From NCBI GenBank assembly GCA_030280995.1, contig JASXTE010000017.1:24333998-24397997 (forward strand): 64,000 nt of DNA. Reading direction: 5' to 3'. A program made the translations under genes and the position numbers. The notes under the pieces were generated by a model that saw only the letters and a list, made by a program, of their open reading frames with translations, was not told the origin of the DNA and ran no database searches. Shown piece after piece: positions 46,300-57,042 of this stretch (position 1 is its first letter; every line of letters begins with the position of its first letter). This DNA is from Hemileia vastatrix (taxonomy: Eukaryota; Basidiomycota; Pucciniomycetes; Pucciniales; Zaghouaniaceae).

Positions 46300-47108
46300 T
46301 GTCACCGGACGACCTACGCAAAAGGTTGAGGGTGTTCCTGGAAGTGAGATGAGGAGAGTAGTTTAGGAACTTCTTCAAAGCACAGAGGAAATGTTCGAGG
46401 AAGTGATTCGAAGATGACTCGAAGGAAGAGCTAATGATTTGAGATATGTTTGATAAGAATTCTAATATAATTTAAAGGTAATATTATTATTCTTAAGATC
46501 TCACAAAGGGTTGGAAACTCAATAATCAAAGATTTAGGATTTATAAATGATTACTGAGAAAATAAGGAAAGATACATTAATAATGATTTAACCTGAAGCT
46601 TTTACCACTATTAACTATATATACGTTTTATAATATAATTCTAAAGAATGTCAAACCAAAACCCAACCCCTTTTATACCCTTTACTCCTCCTCGCATTGA
46701 CCTCATACCCATCCATTATTCCGCACACCACAGACCATTAAAAATACACCCGTTACACCTGGACCCTCCTCACTAACATCCGTCAACCCTTTAATCCTCC
46801 ACTAACCATTCCGTCCATGCTCACTACCCCTTTTAATAATCCACAGATGCTTAATAAATCTTTTAGAGGACTATTACATTGACTATTGCGCTGTGTGTCA
46901 CTTATTGAGGAAAAGACTAACACACACTATTGAGAGATTGACTAATTTAGATTTAGAGTTTAGACTAGCGCAGTTGAATAGTGAGTACACAAAGGAAAGT
47001 TGCAGTTGCTATGTAGAATTTCTTTCTGCGCTTCGAGTATGGATTTAGACCTCTGTATTATTGATTTAATGAGCTGCTTTTGCCTTGAGTGTCACCTGGC
47101 ACGTGCCA
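46300..47108 (-). repeat. Element C 5' LTR
   Basis: Starts TGTCACC, ends GTGCCA, followed by the TATAG duplication (47109-47113). Confidence 0.92.
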
Positions 47109-48680
47109 TATAGCTACCTCATAGGGACATGTAAAATTGTCTTTTTCAAATGCAAATTATACTTTAACCCATGTTCCTATAATAAAGGATAGGTTACAAA
47201 GAGTGGAAATTGAAGTAGCTATTATTTTAAAAAATACTCATAAAGTAAAGGAAAACACATCATCTGTGGAAAGAATCTCAGTATATATGAAAAAGTCAGA
47301 TGATAAACCAATGATTGAACATGAAAATAGTGTCACTGGCTCTGAAAATTAAAATCAGTAAAAGATGAAATAAATGAGCATCTTTCCAAAGTAAGTGAAC
47401 TACTTAATATTACTTAGGTTAAGGAAGAAAAAAATAACCAAAAAGAGCTGGCCTAAGTTAGATCAGTACCCTTCTTTCAACAGGGATTCAAAATCTGATT
47501 GGCAGCAATTCATTCAGAAAATTGATAACTTAAAATTTTTATAAAAATTACCTGATAAATAAATTACATCAATATTGATATATTTATTTACAGATGTGAG
47601 CTTATTATGGTTTGAATCTGTATAGAGTGAGGGAATTAACTACTCCTGGAATGAATGGAAGGTACTAATTGAAAGGCAACTTAATGGCCCAAAATTTAGA
47701 ATCACTCAACAAAGATTGTATGAGAAAGCCAGATATAACTCAAATTCTGGGGATAAACCAATTTTATTTTTAATGAATATAATAAAAATCATGAAATAAA
47801 TGGATCAAAAAATGGATTATGAAGAGTGGAAAGAAAAAAGTAAAGTATAAATTGTCTATATCAGTCAGAGACATTATTGTAGCTAGAACTGAAAACATCA
47901 GAGATACTTCTGGGTTTATTAACATATGCAATGAAATATTATTTAACCACAAATATGAAACCAGGTATAACAATTACAAGAAAAAATGTTGACATAGTAC
48001 AACCTACTACAAATACGTTAGAAGTGGAGAAGAAAAAACCTTCTGCTCCCCTTTTCCCTAAAAGACAAGAAAGTAACACTTGCTATAAATGTAATGAACC
48101 TTGGGATAAAGGTCATGATTGTAAGAAAAGAATAAATTTTATTGAAAACTTACAATTCTCTGAACCAAGTAATCAAAAAGATGAAAATGAGGAATCTAGT
48201 GAGGATTGTGAAAGTAACGTTTCTTACAGTGATGATGAAAATGAGATATATGTATTGGAACAGGATATTATTTACCTGAATTATTCAATACCTCATGCAG
48301 ATACATCTTTATTGTTTATTGAGGAAACTGAAATAATTAAAGATGTAACTCATAATACTTACAAAATATAACCTATTATAGCACCTGTTATTATATGTGG
48401 AAAAGAAATGAATTCAATTCTTGACACTGGGGCTGCAGGTAGTGTAGTTTCTATTAATACATTAATGAAACTTGATAGTAAGTATAAAGAAAAACTGGAA
48501 CCTTCACAGACAAAGAACTTGAGGGGTTTTGGTTCAGTATTACATACAATTGGAAAATACAAAACTGCTGTATTCTTTAAATATAAAAATGGATATGTAA
48601 GAGCAGTATGTGAATTTGTAGTAATTGATAACAATATTGTGGTGACTATGAATTCATCAGAATATTTGGTTCTTTAGCTG
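47109..48680 (+). pseudogene. Family D gag-protease, continuation on plus strand
   Basis: Continues 36699-38639. A capsid-like part near 47640-47800 has TQQRLYEKARYNSNSGDK, matching the minus-strand D copy. A knuckle follows at about 48080-48125 (C-Y-K-C-N-E-P-W-D-K-G-H-D-C). Then comes an acidic linker and a protease at 48408-48677 (SILDTGAAGSVVSINTL, LRGFGSVLHTIGKYK). It stops abruptly where a copia pol begins. Confidence 0.75.
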
Positions 48681-50820
48681 TTTGTCATATTCCAAAAGAA
48701 GATCAAAACTTGAAACTTCAGCCTTGAGGTGTTTAATGTGCATTAGTAGTATATGAGCCTAATTCAAAGAGTTACAGACTTTATGACAAAAACATTAAAA
48801 AAATAACTTTTTCACAAAATTTCAGCTTCTTTAAGTCAAAAAATTATTTTACTGATAAACCTACCCAAATCAAAGTCCCAGATTATGTTCAGTCTCCAAT
48901 AGTCTCAGGTACCTTGCCAGTATCTTCAACTGAATCTACACAAGTTTTTACTTATTTACCTCACTCAGATTCTTCAACTTCAGTTCAGACCTCTGTCCCG
49001 GGTGATGATCTGAATTAACAGGATGATGATGTGATGGATAGTTCAAAACAAAACTTTCAACAACTCAAACTTACTATTTGACGACAAACTCCAGAGCCAT
49101 CTTCATCACGGTCAATGTTAGAACCTGAACAAGAGGATACTGATGCTGATGTTTCCAAGCCTGATTCTGATCCTCATGATTCACTTTCACACAATGGAAG
49201 ACCAATAAGAAATAGCAAATCACCTTCATATTATGTTTTCATTGCTGATTCATCATCTGACACTCAGACTTATAAATAAGCTTTGAATAGTTCAGACTCT
49301 GAATTATGGAAGGAGGCAATGGACAAGGAATATGAGTCTTTGTGTGAACATCATGTTGGCAAACTGGTAACAAAAACTAAGGATATGAAGGTTATTGGTG
49401 GGACATGGGTTCTGAGGAAAAAGAAGGATGAACTTGGTCGGGTTGTGAGCTACAAGGCACAATGGGTTGCATTAGGAAATTTTCAGAAAGCTGGCATTGA
49501 TTACGGTGAAAAGTATGCTTCTGTTGGATGAACTGAAACTTTTAGACTTCTTATTTCTTTAGCAGCTGCAAGAAATTGGCTCATTTCTCAATTTGACATT
49601 TCTACCGCATTTTTTCATGGTGTCATGAAGGATTATGTATATGTGACTCAGATTAAGGGTTATGAGATTGGGGGAAAGCATAAAGTTTGGAAGCTAAAAA
49701 AATCATTGTATGGCACTAGACAAGCACCTCAACAATGGAGAGAAAAATTTGTTGAAGTTATGACTCACCTACATTTTTCTGAAGCTGAAGGGGATGAATC
49801 CATTTTCCTGTTTCAAGACAAAGGCTCATTTATTTTTGTCCATCTTCATGTTGACAATGGTCTGGTTTTCTCTAAATGCTGCACAACTTCTTCTAAATTT
49901 CTTAAAGATTTGGAAAATCACTTCAAACTGAAATGGTTGGACAATCCAACGTATCATTTGGGCATCGAAATTTCTTACTTAAAGGACTATATTACTTTAA
50001 CACAGGAATCTTATGTTGATGAATTAGCAAAACAATTTAATGTGAATTTAGAAAGGAAATTCTGTACTCCATTGCTGGTTAATTATGTTCTTTTTCATCT
50101 GACAATAAATGAGACTGAGGATGGAAAGGATGATCCTTATCTGGAACTAATTGGTTCTTTAAATTATTTGGCTGTATCAACTAGACCTGATATTAGTCAA
50201 GCTCTCAATTCTCTGTAAAAATTCAACTCAAATCATTCACCATATCATTGGCAACTTGCTTTGAACTTGCTTCATTATGTTGTATCCAATCAGCATGTTG
50301 GAATCAAATATCATAGGAATCTAGATGAAATTGTCTTTAAATCTTACAGTGATGCAGATTATGCAAACTGCAAGTCTACAAGATGTTCAATTACGGTTTA
50401 TGTTATCTTACTCAATAATAGTCCCATTTTGTGGCATAGTAGAAGACAGAAGGTTGTCACTCTATCTGTTACTGAGGCGGAGTTCATTGCCATGTGTGAA
50501 TGTGCTAAAACCTTAATCTGGATTTCAAAACTTTTTTTATCTCTAAATTTACTTATGGGAACTCCTCAAATACTTAGTAGCATTAACGCTCCAGACCTTT
50601 TTTTGTGACAATGCTGGTTTAATTTTTTTGATGAAGGGAGCTCAAATTAACGAGCATTCTAAACACATTGATGTACAATATCACTGACTTTGTCAAAAAG
50701 TTAAACGTAAAGAGATTCAAATTGTTTATTTTCCTACATCAAGTATGTTGGCAGATTTGTTTACAAAACAAAAACCACGTCCTTGTTTTGAAAATGAAAA
50801 AAACAACTGAATCTTCTTAT
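48681..50820 (+). pseudogene. Copia-type pol fragment (element G): integrase end, RT, RNase H
   Basis: Starts inside the integrase C-terminal part (FGSLAVCHIPKEDQ, YEPNSKSYRLYDKN). RT from 49283 (TWVLRKKKDELGRVVSYKAQWVALGNFQKAGIDYGEKYA). The active site at about 49850 reads HVDNGLVFS where an HVDD box is expected. RNase H is at 50261-50608 (SDADYANCKSTRCSITVYV, SVTEAEFIAMCE). The 5' LTR, gag and most of integrase are missing. Several stops. Confidence 0.85.
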
Positions 50821-50836
50821 GTGTGAAGCAGGGGGG

Positions 50837-51130
50837 TGTTGAAGGAGCACGATGTGTTGTTACTGAAGGATTCCTTATTCTTTTATTTGTGCTTAACACA
50901 TGGTTATTAAGCGTGCTAAGTATTTATTAATAGATGTGATATATCAATTAGGGTGAATAATGATAATATTAGATTATATATGATAGATACCTCTATTCCT
51001 GACTCCCTATCCAATCTCTTATTTTCACTTTTACAAAATACTGATTGATTGTTTACATCTTTATTTTTACTTCATAAAATTCTTTTCAACTTCATAAATT
51101 ATTATTCGTCTATTACCCTTTTGCCTATCA
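50837..51130 (+). repeat. Probable 3' LTR of copia element G
   Basis: Starts TGTTGAAGGAGC directly after a G-rich polypurine tract (AGCAGGGGGG, 50828-50836). The end is uncertain, near CCTATCA (51130) or GGGGACA (51142), because no second copy exists in the window. Confidence 0.6.
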
Positions 51131-51529
51131 ATCACTGGGGACAGGTGATTGACACGTCAACTTAAAAAGGGTATCTAGTGCTTACAAACTAATAATTTAC
51201 TTGTTCAAAAGCTGTGCAATGATAAAATTGCATATTTTTTCAGTGTTTTTTTCATTCATCACTCATATCCTTTTCAACCTCTCCTCAAACATCAGCCAAA
51301 TATTTTCAATTCCTCTATTCCATTCCTCTATTTCTCATCTCATCTCTCCAGGTAAGTCATTTTTTTCTTATTTTTGGTTTTTTTTACTTGCTAATAATTT
51401 ATTTTTTCACTTTTTTTTTTGTCCTTTTTTTAATATTTTCTTTGTCCTTTAAGTGCTTTTTTTTATTTTAAAGGTTAGACTAATTTTATTATTTTTTCAT
51501 CTTTTTTACCCTTTTTTCTTTTTTTCACC

Positions 51530-52205
51530 CTCCATCATCCCCCTTTCCCCCCTCCTTGTCTGCCTCCATACCCTCCTTTCTCCCCTTCTTGGCCACCTCA
51601 AGTCCCCCCCTTTCCCCCCCTCCTTGTCTTCCTCCATACCCCCCTTTCTCCCCTTCTTGGCCACCTCAACTCCCCCCTTTAATCCCTCCTTGCCCACCTC
51701 AACCCCCCCTTTACCCCCTCCTTACCTGCCTCAAACTCCCCCACTTTTCCTCCTTTACCCCCTCCTTGGCCCCCTCAAATCCCCACTCAAACCCCTCCAC
51801 ACCCCCCCACCACCTACTTATTGAATTGCTAACAATGAATTGCTAACAACTCAATAAGTAGGTGGTGGGGGGGGTGGAGGGGTTTGAGGGGGGATTTGAG
51901 GGGGGATTGAGGGGGTAAAGGGGGGGGCTTAAGGGGGTAAAGGGGGGCTTGAGGGGGCCAAGGAGGGGGTAAAGGGGGGGTAAAGAAGGGGTAAAGGGGG
52001 GGTAAAGGGAGGGTGAAGGGGGAGTTTTAGGTGGCTAAGGAGAGGTTAAAAAAGGGGTAAAGGGGGGTTTGAGGCAGCTAAGGAGAGGTTAAAGGGGGGT
52101 AAAGGGGGGGTAAAGGGGGGGTAAATGGAGGGTAAAGGGGGACTAAAGGGGGGGTTGAGGTGGGTAAGGAGGGGTGAAAGGGGGGGTTGAGGTGGGCAAG
52201 AAGGG
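51530..52205. repeat. C-rich/G-rich inverted repeat with many G runs
   Basis: 51802-51824 and 51851-51873 are perfect 23-bp inverted arms (G7 ends, CACCACCTACTTATTGA). Near-perfect pairing extends to about 51765 and 51910. The 26-nt centre is itself a repeat of ATTGCTAACAA. Beyond this, the left arm is rich in CCCC runs and the right arm in GGGGTAAAGGGG units. Frames across it are low complexity. Confidence 0.85.
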
Positions 52206-52772
52206 AATTTTTAAGGAAAAAAAAGACTAATCTCTGCTTTTTAATTTTTTTTACAGAATTTTTTTTACTTTCCCTTAGTTTCAGAACATTTCCCCCTGTT
52301 TCCAAAATAAATCAGCTAATTTAATTTTTTTTATTTGTTTGTTTTTGCAAATAATTAGTTATTCTGAAATTTACTGAAATCAATTTTTTTAATTATATTT
52401 TAATAAATTGGATTGAATGATATCAAGAAGTATTTCCAATAGCAGGTAAGTAATTATTATTTATTTATTTTTTTTGAAATTAAATTTACTGAATTTATTT
52501 TAAATTTTTTTTATTTACTCTTTTTTTTTTGGGTAGTTTTGTTTTAATTTGTATTTTAAATATAATTCAGATTTTTATTTTAAAATTTTGTTTTTTTCAA
52601 AAAATTTTACTGATTTTTTTGCAATTAATTTTTTTTGTTTTTTTTTACCCAATTTTTTTTTTCTTTTCAATTATTCTATTGATAATTTTTTATTGTGGGG
52701 GGTTTTTTTAATATTTTTATTTTTTAATTTTTAATTTTTTTGTTTTATAATTTTTTTTTTCAGGAAGTTACT

Positions 52773-54151
52773 ATGAAAAATTTAACCCACTCATCTTCAT
52801 TATCATCAATTTTTTCTGAATCATCTTTATTGTCACTTTCCTCCTGGTCTTCAAATCTTGAAAGCTCCAAGAATAATCATCAAATATATTCAAATTCTTC
52901 TTCTTTATCTTTACTTTCTTCTATCTCTTCAATGTCCTTCTATTCTATTCCTTCAATATATTCAAATTCTTCTTCATTATCTTTACTTTCTTCTATCTCA
53001 TCAATGTCCTTCAATTTTATTCCTTCTCTCAATCAATCTGAGCTTTCCTTGGCAGAAAAAACAAAGCAGAAAGTCATGGAGCAAGCTTAAAAATCAAGCA
53101 ATCCAAAGACAAAATTTTATTAAAATAGAGAATTGATTAGGATGAAGAAATTTTGCGAAAAATTCTTTGGATATATGGACAATCTCAAATTTTAAAAGAC
53201 TTCAATATCAAATGTTAAGAAATTTTTTTTTCAAAAACATCAAAAACCTTACGGAAGGTGGTATAGAACTCATTTTTGCAGTTTTCATTAATGGATACAA
53301 ACCTTAATTCATCTTAGAAGTTCATTCATTTAATGGGAAAAAGGATGAAGTTTTTTGCCAGCTTTCTGATTTAATTTCTACTCTCTATCAAATGGCTTTG
53401 GTTCAACAACCCTTATCAAATAAAAATCTGATTTCTGGTGTGATGAAAGGTTTTGGTTGGCAACCAGGATATGATCAAGGAGTTTCTTTTGGTATGTAAA
53501 AAAAAATTTTATTATAAGTAATTTTTAATTTTGTCATATATTTCAGGAATTTATCCTTTATTTAAAAATTTGAAACTGGAAAAAATAGAAGAAGATCTGA
53601 AACAATGGAATTCTTTGGGATCATTTAATATTTTCTTGGAAAATTGTTTTAAAAAATTATGTTTTCAAGCTTTTCAAAAAAACCATAAATTTGCTTTAGA
53701 ATCTGGTTTACCAAATTGGTCTGATCCTGAATGGGAAGAAGCAATAAATGATTATGTTTTTTGTTCAAATGTTATCATAACTTATAATGGATTCTACAAT
53801 CATGTTCATCTAGATAAACATGATAAGAATTCTCTAACATTTGGAAATTTCTCTTATATTAATCGAGAGACTGGTGTTCCTATTCCATATCCCTCTTCTG
53901 ATGAGGGACATGGCCTTTATTCTCCTGACCATAAATGTATTATTGATTTTGGTAGTGCCAATGGAATAGTGGAGGCTATATGGAATTCTTCTCAACATCA
54001 GCATCAAACAACTAAAGCACCTCCAACTTTAGTTTCTTGTAAATAATTTACCCATTTTAGCTGTCCATTCCAAATAATTGAAGGTCTTATTAATCGTATT
54101 AATAATCAAAAAAAAATTGTTCTTAGTAGATCTGTCAAGTATTGCAAATAA
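52773..54151 (+). pseudogene. TET/JBP-like 2OG-Fe(II) dioxygenase, broken
   Basis: The N-terminal exon starts at ATG 52773, just after a TTTTCAG acceptor. It is Ser/Leu-rich with a 26-residue internal repeat, then loses frame at about 53088. The catalytic part runs from about 53210, with an in-frame TAA near 53300, a 55-bp intron (53492-53546, GTATGT...TTTCAG), and an exon from 53547. Signature: NHVHLDKHDKNSLTFGNF (the HxD iron ligands), GLYSPDHKCIIDFGSANGIV, and a distal His in QHQHQTT. A TAA at 54044 precedes the continuing C terminus (CPFQIIEGLINRIN) to 54151. Rust and mushroom genomes carry expanded TET/JBP-type genes, often linked to transposons; the active family oxidises 5-methylcytosine. 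This copy is dead. Donor-like GGTAAGT sites at 51351 and 52445 suggest upstream leader exons. Confidence 0.72.
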
Positions 54152-54310
54152 AATATTATATTTTTTCTATCATTAAATATTTTCTTCCAATTTATTTTTC
54201 CTTTTTTTTTCTTTTTTATTAATTTTTTTATTTATTTTAATTTATTTTAATTTTTTTAGTTTTTTTTAAACTTCCCTTTTTATTTTCCTCTTTTTCAATT
54301 TTATTTATTC

Positions 54311-55035
54311 TTTTTAATTTTTTCATTTAATTTTGGATTTATCTCTTCCAATAATTTTTTAAAGTTACATCAAGATAGATTACTTTTTTATATAATGGTG
54401 CATCTGGCCTTAGGTTTTCTAATGGCTATTATATAAAATAGGAAAACTTGATTGGGACTGGTGAAAATAATTTGTTGCAGAAATTTTCAATTTTAAATTT
54501 TTTCACTTAATTTTGGATTTATCTCATCCAATTATTTTTTAAAGTTACATCAAGATAGATTACTTTTTTATATAATGGTGCATCTGGCCTTAGGTTATTC
54601 TAATGGCTATTATATAAAAAAAGAAAACTTTATTTGGACTGGTGAAAATAATTGGTTGCAGAAATTTTCAATTTTTATTTTTTTCATTTAATTTTGGATT
54701 TATCTCTTCCAATTATTTTTTAAAGTTACATCAAGATAGATTACTTTTTATATAATGGTGCATCTGGGCTTAGGTCATTCTTATGGCTATTATATAAAAT
54801 AGAAAACCTCATTTGGACTGGTGAAAATAATTGGTTGCAGAAATTTTCAATTTTTATTTTTTTCATTTAATTTTGGATTTATCTCATCCAATTATTTTTT
54901 AAAGTTACATCAAGATAGATTACTTTTTTATATAATGGTGCATCTGGCCTTAGGTTTTTTTTAATGGCTATTATATAAAATAGGAAAATTTGATTGGAAC
55001 TGGTGAAAATAATTGGTTGTAGAAATTTTTAATTT
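54311..55035. repeat. Minisatellite, four units of ~180 bp
   Basis: Each unit contains AAGTTACATCAAGATAGATTAC and GGTGCATCTGG, at about 54361, 54541, 54722 and 54901. Units differ by a few substitutions and single-base indels. No open frame. Confidence 0.92.
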
Positions 55036-55076
55036 TCAATTTTTTTTCCATTTGATTTCTTTGATTCAATAAATTT

Positions 55077-55470
55077 CTGGGGGTGGTTATTGCCAAATTT
55101 TCATATCAGACTTTAAAAAAAAATTGACTTGAAAATTTGATGATACCCTTTCCTTAACTCAAGAAAATACAGGGGGGTATTGCCAAATTTTCATATCAGA
55201 CTTAAAAAAAATTTGACTTGAAAATTTAATGATACCCTTTCCTTAATTCAATAAAATATAGGGGGGGGCATTGCCAAATTTTCATATCAGACTTAAAAAA
55301 AATTTTGACATGAAATTTTGGTGATATCCATCAATTACTTCAATAAAATGTAGGGGGGAGTAATGACAAAATTTCATATAAGACTTGCAAAATTCTTTAC
55401 TTGAAAGAATTTTGGTGATACCTGCCCCTTAGTTCAATCAAATGCAGGGGTGGGATTGGGAAATTCACAA
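55077..55470. repeat. Minisatellite, five units of ~90 bp
   Basis: Units begin with a G run, then ATTGCCAAATTTTCATATCAGAC, and include GATACCCTTTCCTTA. Starts near 55077, 55169, 55259, 55350 and 55445. The last two are diverged. Confidence 0.88.
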
Positions 55471-55665
55471 ATGTGACTTAAATATTTAAACATAAAAAAA
55501 ATTTTGAACATTAAAAATTCTTGAAGATTTTATTTAAAAGAGAATTTATAACATTAAAATATGAAAATTCATCTAATGATGGATAGAGTAAAAAAATACA
55601 GGAAATTAAGATAAAATTTTATGTACAAATTATGAAAAGTTGAAGTGTGAGATAAATAAAACAAA

Positions 55666-56820
55666 CTAGTCATCAAACAATTTCATTAAACATTTGATTT
55701 CCACAACAGATTTATTAGCTTTAACACATTCTATCAAGAAATCTTTTATTTTGGAATTTTCTTCATGATCCAGCTTATATTTCATCTGTTCCATGATGTT
55801 TTGATGCTCTAGTGTTTTCTCCTCTTTCTTTGATTTTTCAATACTTAGAGATAACTCAAATTTCTTCTCCTCCAAGTCTTGTGTCCTATCATCCTTCTGT
55901 AAAGAAAGTTTGTACTTCCTCTCCTCCAAGATTTGTGTCCTATCATCTTTCCGTGAAGAGAGTTTGAACTTCTTCTCTTCCAAATCATATACCCTGTTAT
56001 CCCTCCTTAAAGAGAGCTCTTATTTTTGCTTTTCAAACTTTAGAGTCTCTTTAGCAACTTCCACTTGTTCTAGAGTGATAAGAAATATTAACAAAAAGTA
56101 GAAGAAAAGAAGAGTAAAGTATTAAGAGGTTTGGTATCACTTATGAGCATCACGTTTCTCCAAAAATTCTTCAATAGAAGAAAAAGTGGTTTGAGATGAA
56201 GTATCACTTTTTCTTCTTCTTTGAGAGTGGAAATTCAGACTACTTGAAGCCCTTTGCTTTTTTTTCAAGGTCACATTTTCCTCCTCTTCATTTTTGCTGG
56301 CTTCTGACTCAGTTGATTGTGGCTCCTGCATTAGTTCTTCAGGTTATTTATAAATAAGAAAATGTAAATAAAAAAAGAATTGGTAAGATAAAAGAAAAAA
56401 AACATACTTGAGTTAGATCAGGTTGGTTTATATCGCCATAAGGATCTATTGAAAAGATATCTTGATTTGTGGAAGTTAAATGAGGGGAGGCTTGAGCAGA
56501 AGAAGAAGGAAAAAGATTTCTTTCAACATCATGTTCAGAGATAGAATCTTCACCATCCAACATGTTGGCAGGATTAACATCAGCTCACTCTCCAAAAATA
56601 GCACCCATCTCTTTAAAATAAGGACATAAAGATTCAAGTTTATCATCTATGGATTTGATGCCCTTACTGATATTGATGTTGGTAATACCAAAACCAGTAG
56701 AAGATGAAAGAGTCTTTGCCTTCTTGTATTAGCAAAAATAATTGTGGAAGATAATTGGGGTATAAGGATTTTTATCCGCAATTAATTTAATTGTGGATCA
56801 GTCAACATTGACACCCCCTA
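55666..56820 (-). pseudogene. Coiled-coil protein gene with internal repeats, probably Myb/SANT-like, broken
   Basis: Minus strand. The most upstream recognisable coding is near 56800-56580 (LESLCPYFKEMGAIFGE), with stops, running into 56563-56404 (MLDGEDSISEHDVERN). A probable intron (donor near 56404, acceptor before 56331) leads to an acidic then basic exon (56331-56142). A second intron leads to the last exon, about 56073-55666. That exon encodes a coiled coil with four near repeats of a ~17-residue unit, EEKKF-LS--KDDRTQ-L, and has one TAA near 56020. The architecture resembles Myb/SANT- or NAM-associated proteins common in rusts, but I see no clear DNA-binding motif. Confidence 0.45.
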
Positions 56821-57042
56821 TTATAAGAAGAGAGTTATTGTGAAGATGTGGGGCAATGTGGCTGTTTGCTTAAAACATCAACCAAATGATTTCCACTTAT
56901 GAGACTTGTTTCATGTTTTCTGATTGCCGTTTTGTTAGGTTAGCACATCAGATAAGATATTGATCAGACTGCTGATTTTGGCGCCATTGTCAAGCACCAG
57001 ACGGCATCCATCTTCATCGCCACCCAAACCATCCACGATTGA

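Larger units (their letters stand above)
38640..47108 (-). mobile_element. Element C: Ty3/gypsy chromovirus inserted in family D
   Basis: LTRs of 809 bp at 38640-39448 and 46300-47108 (start TGT-ACC, end CA), flanked by TATAG at 38635-38639 and 47109-47113. On the minus strand: gag, protease, RT, RNase H, integrase, chromodomain, then a purine-rich spacer and an antisense gene before the 3' LTR. Many stops in gag-pol make this copy dead. No tRNA-complementary site is obvious after the 5' LTR, and no polypurine tract precedes the 3' LTR. Confidence 0.93.

Noticed and set aside
51201..51846. Hydrophobic and Pro-rich frames
   Set aside because: Low-complexity T-rich and C-rich DNA; at most a spliced leader of the dioxygenase gene.
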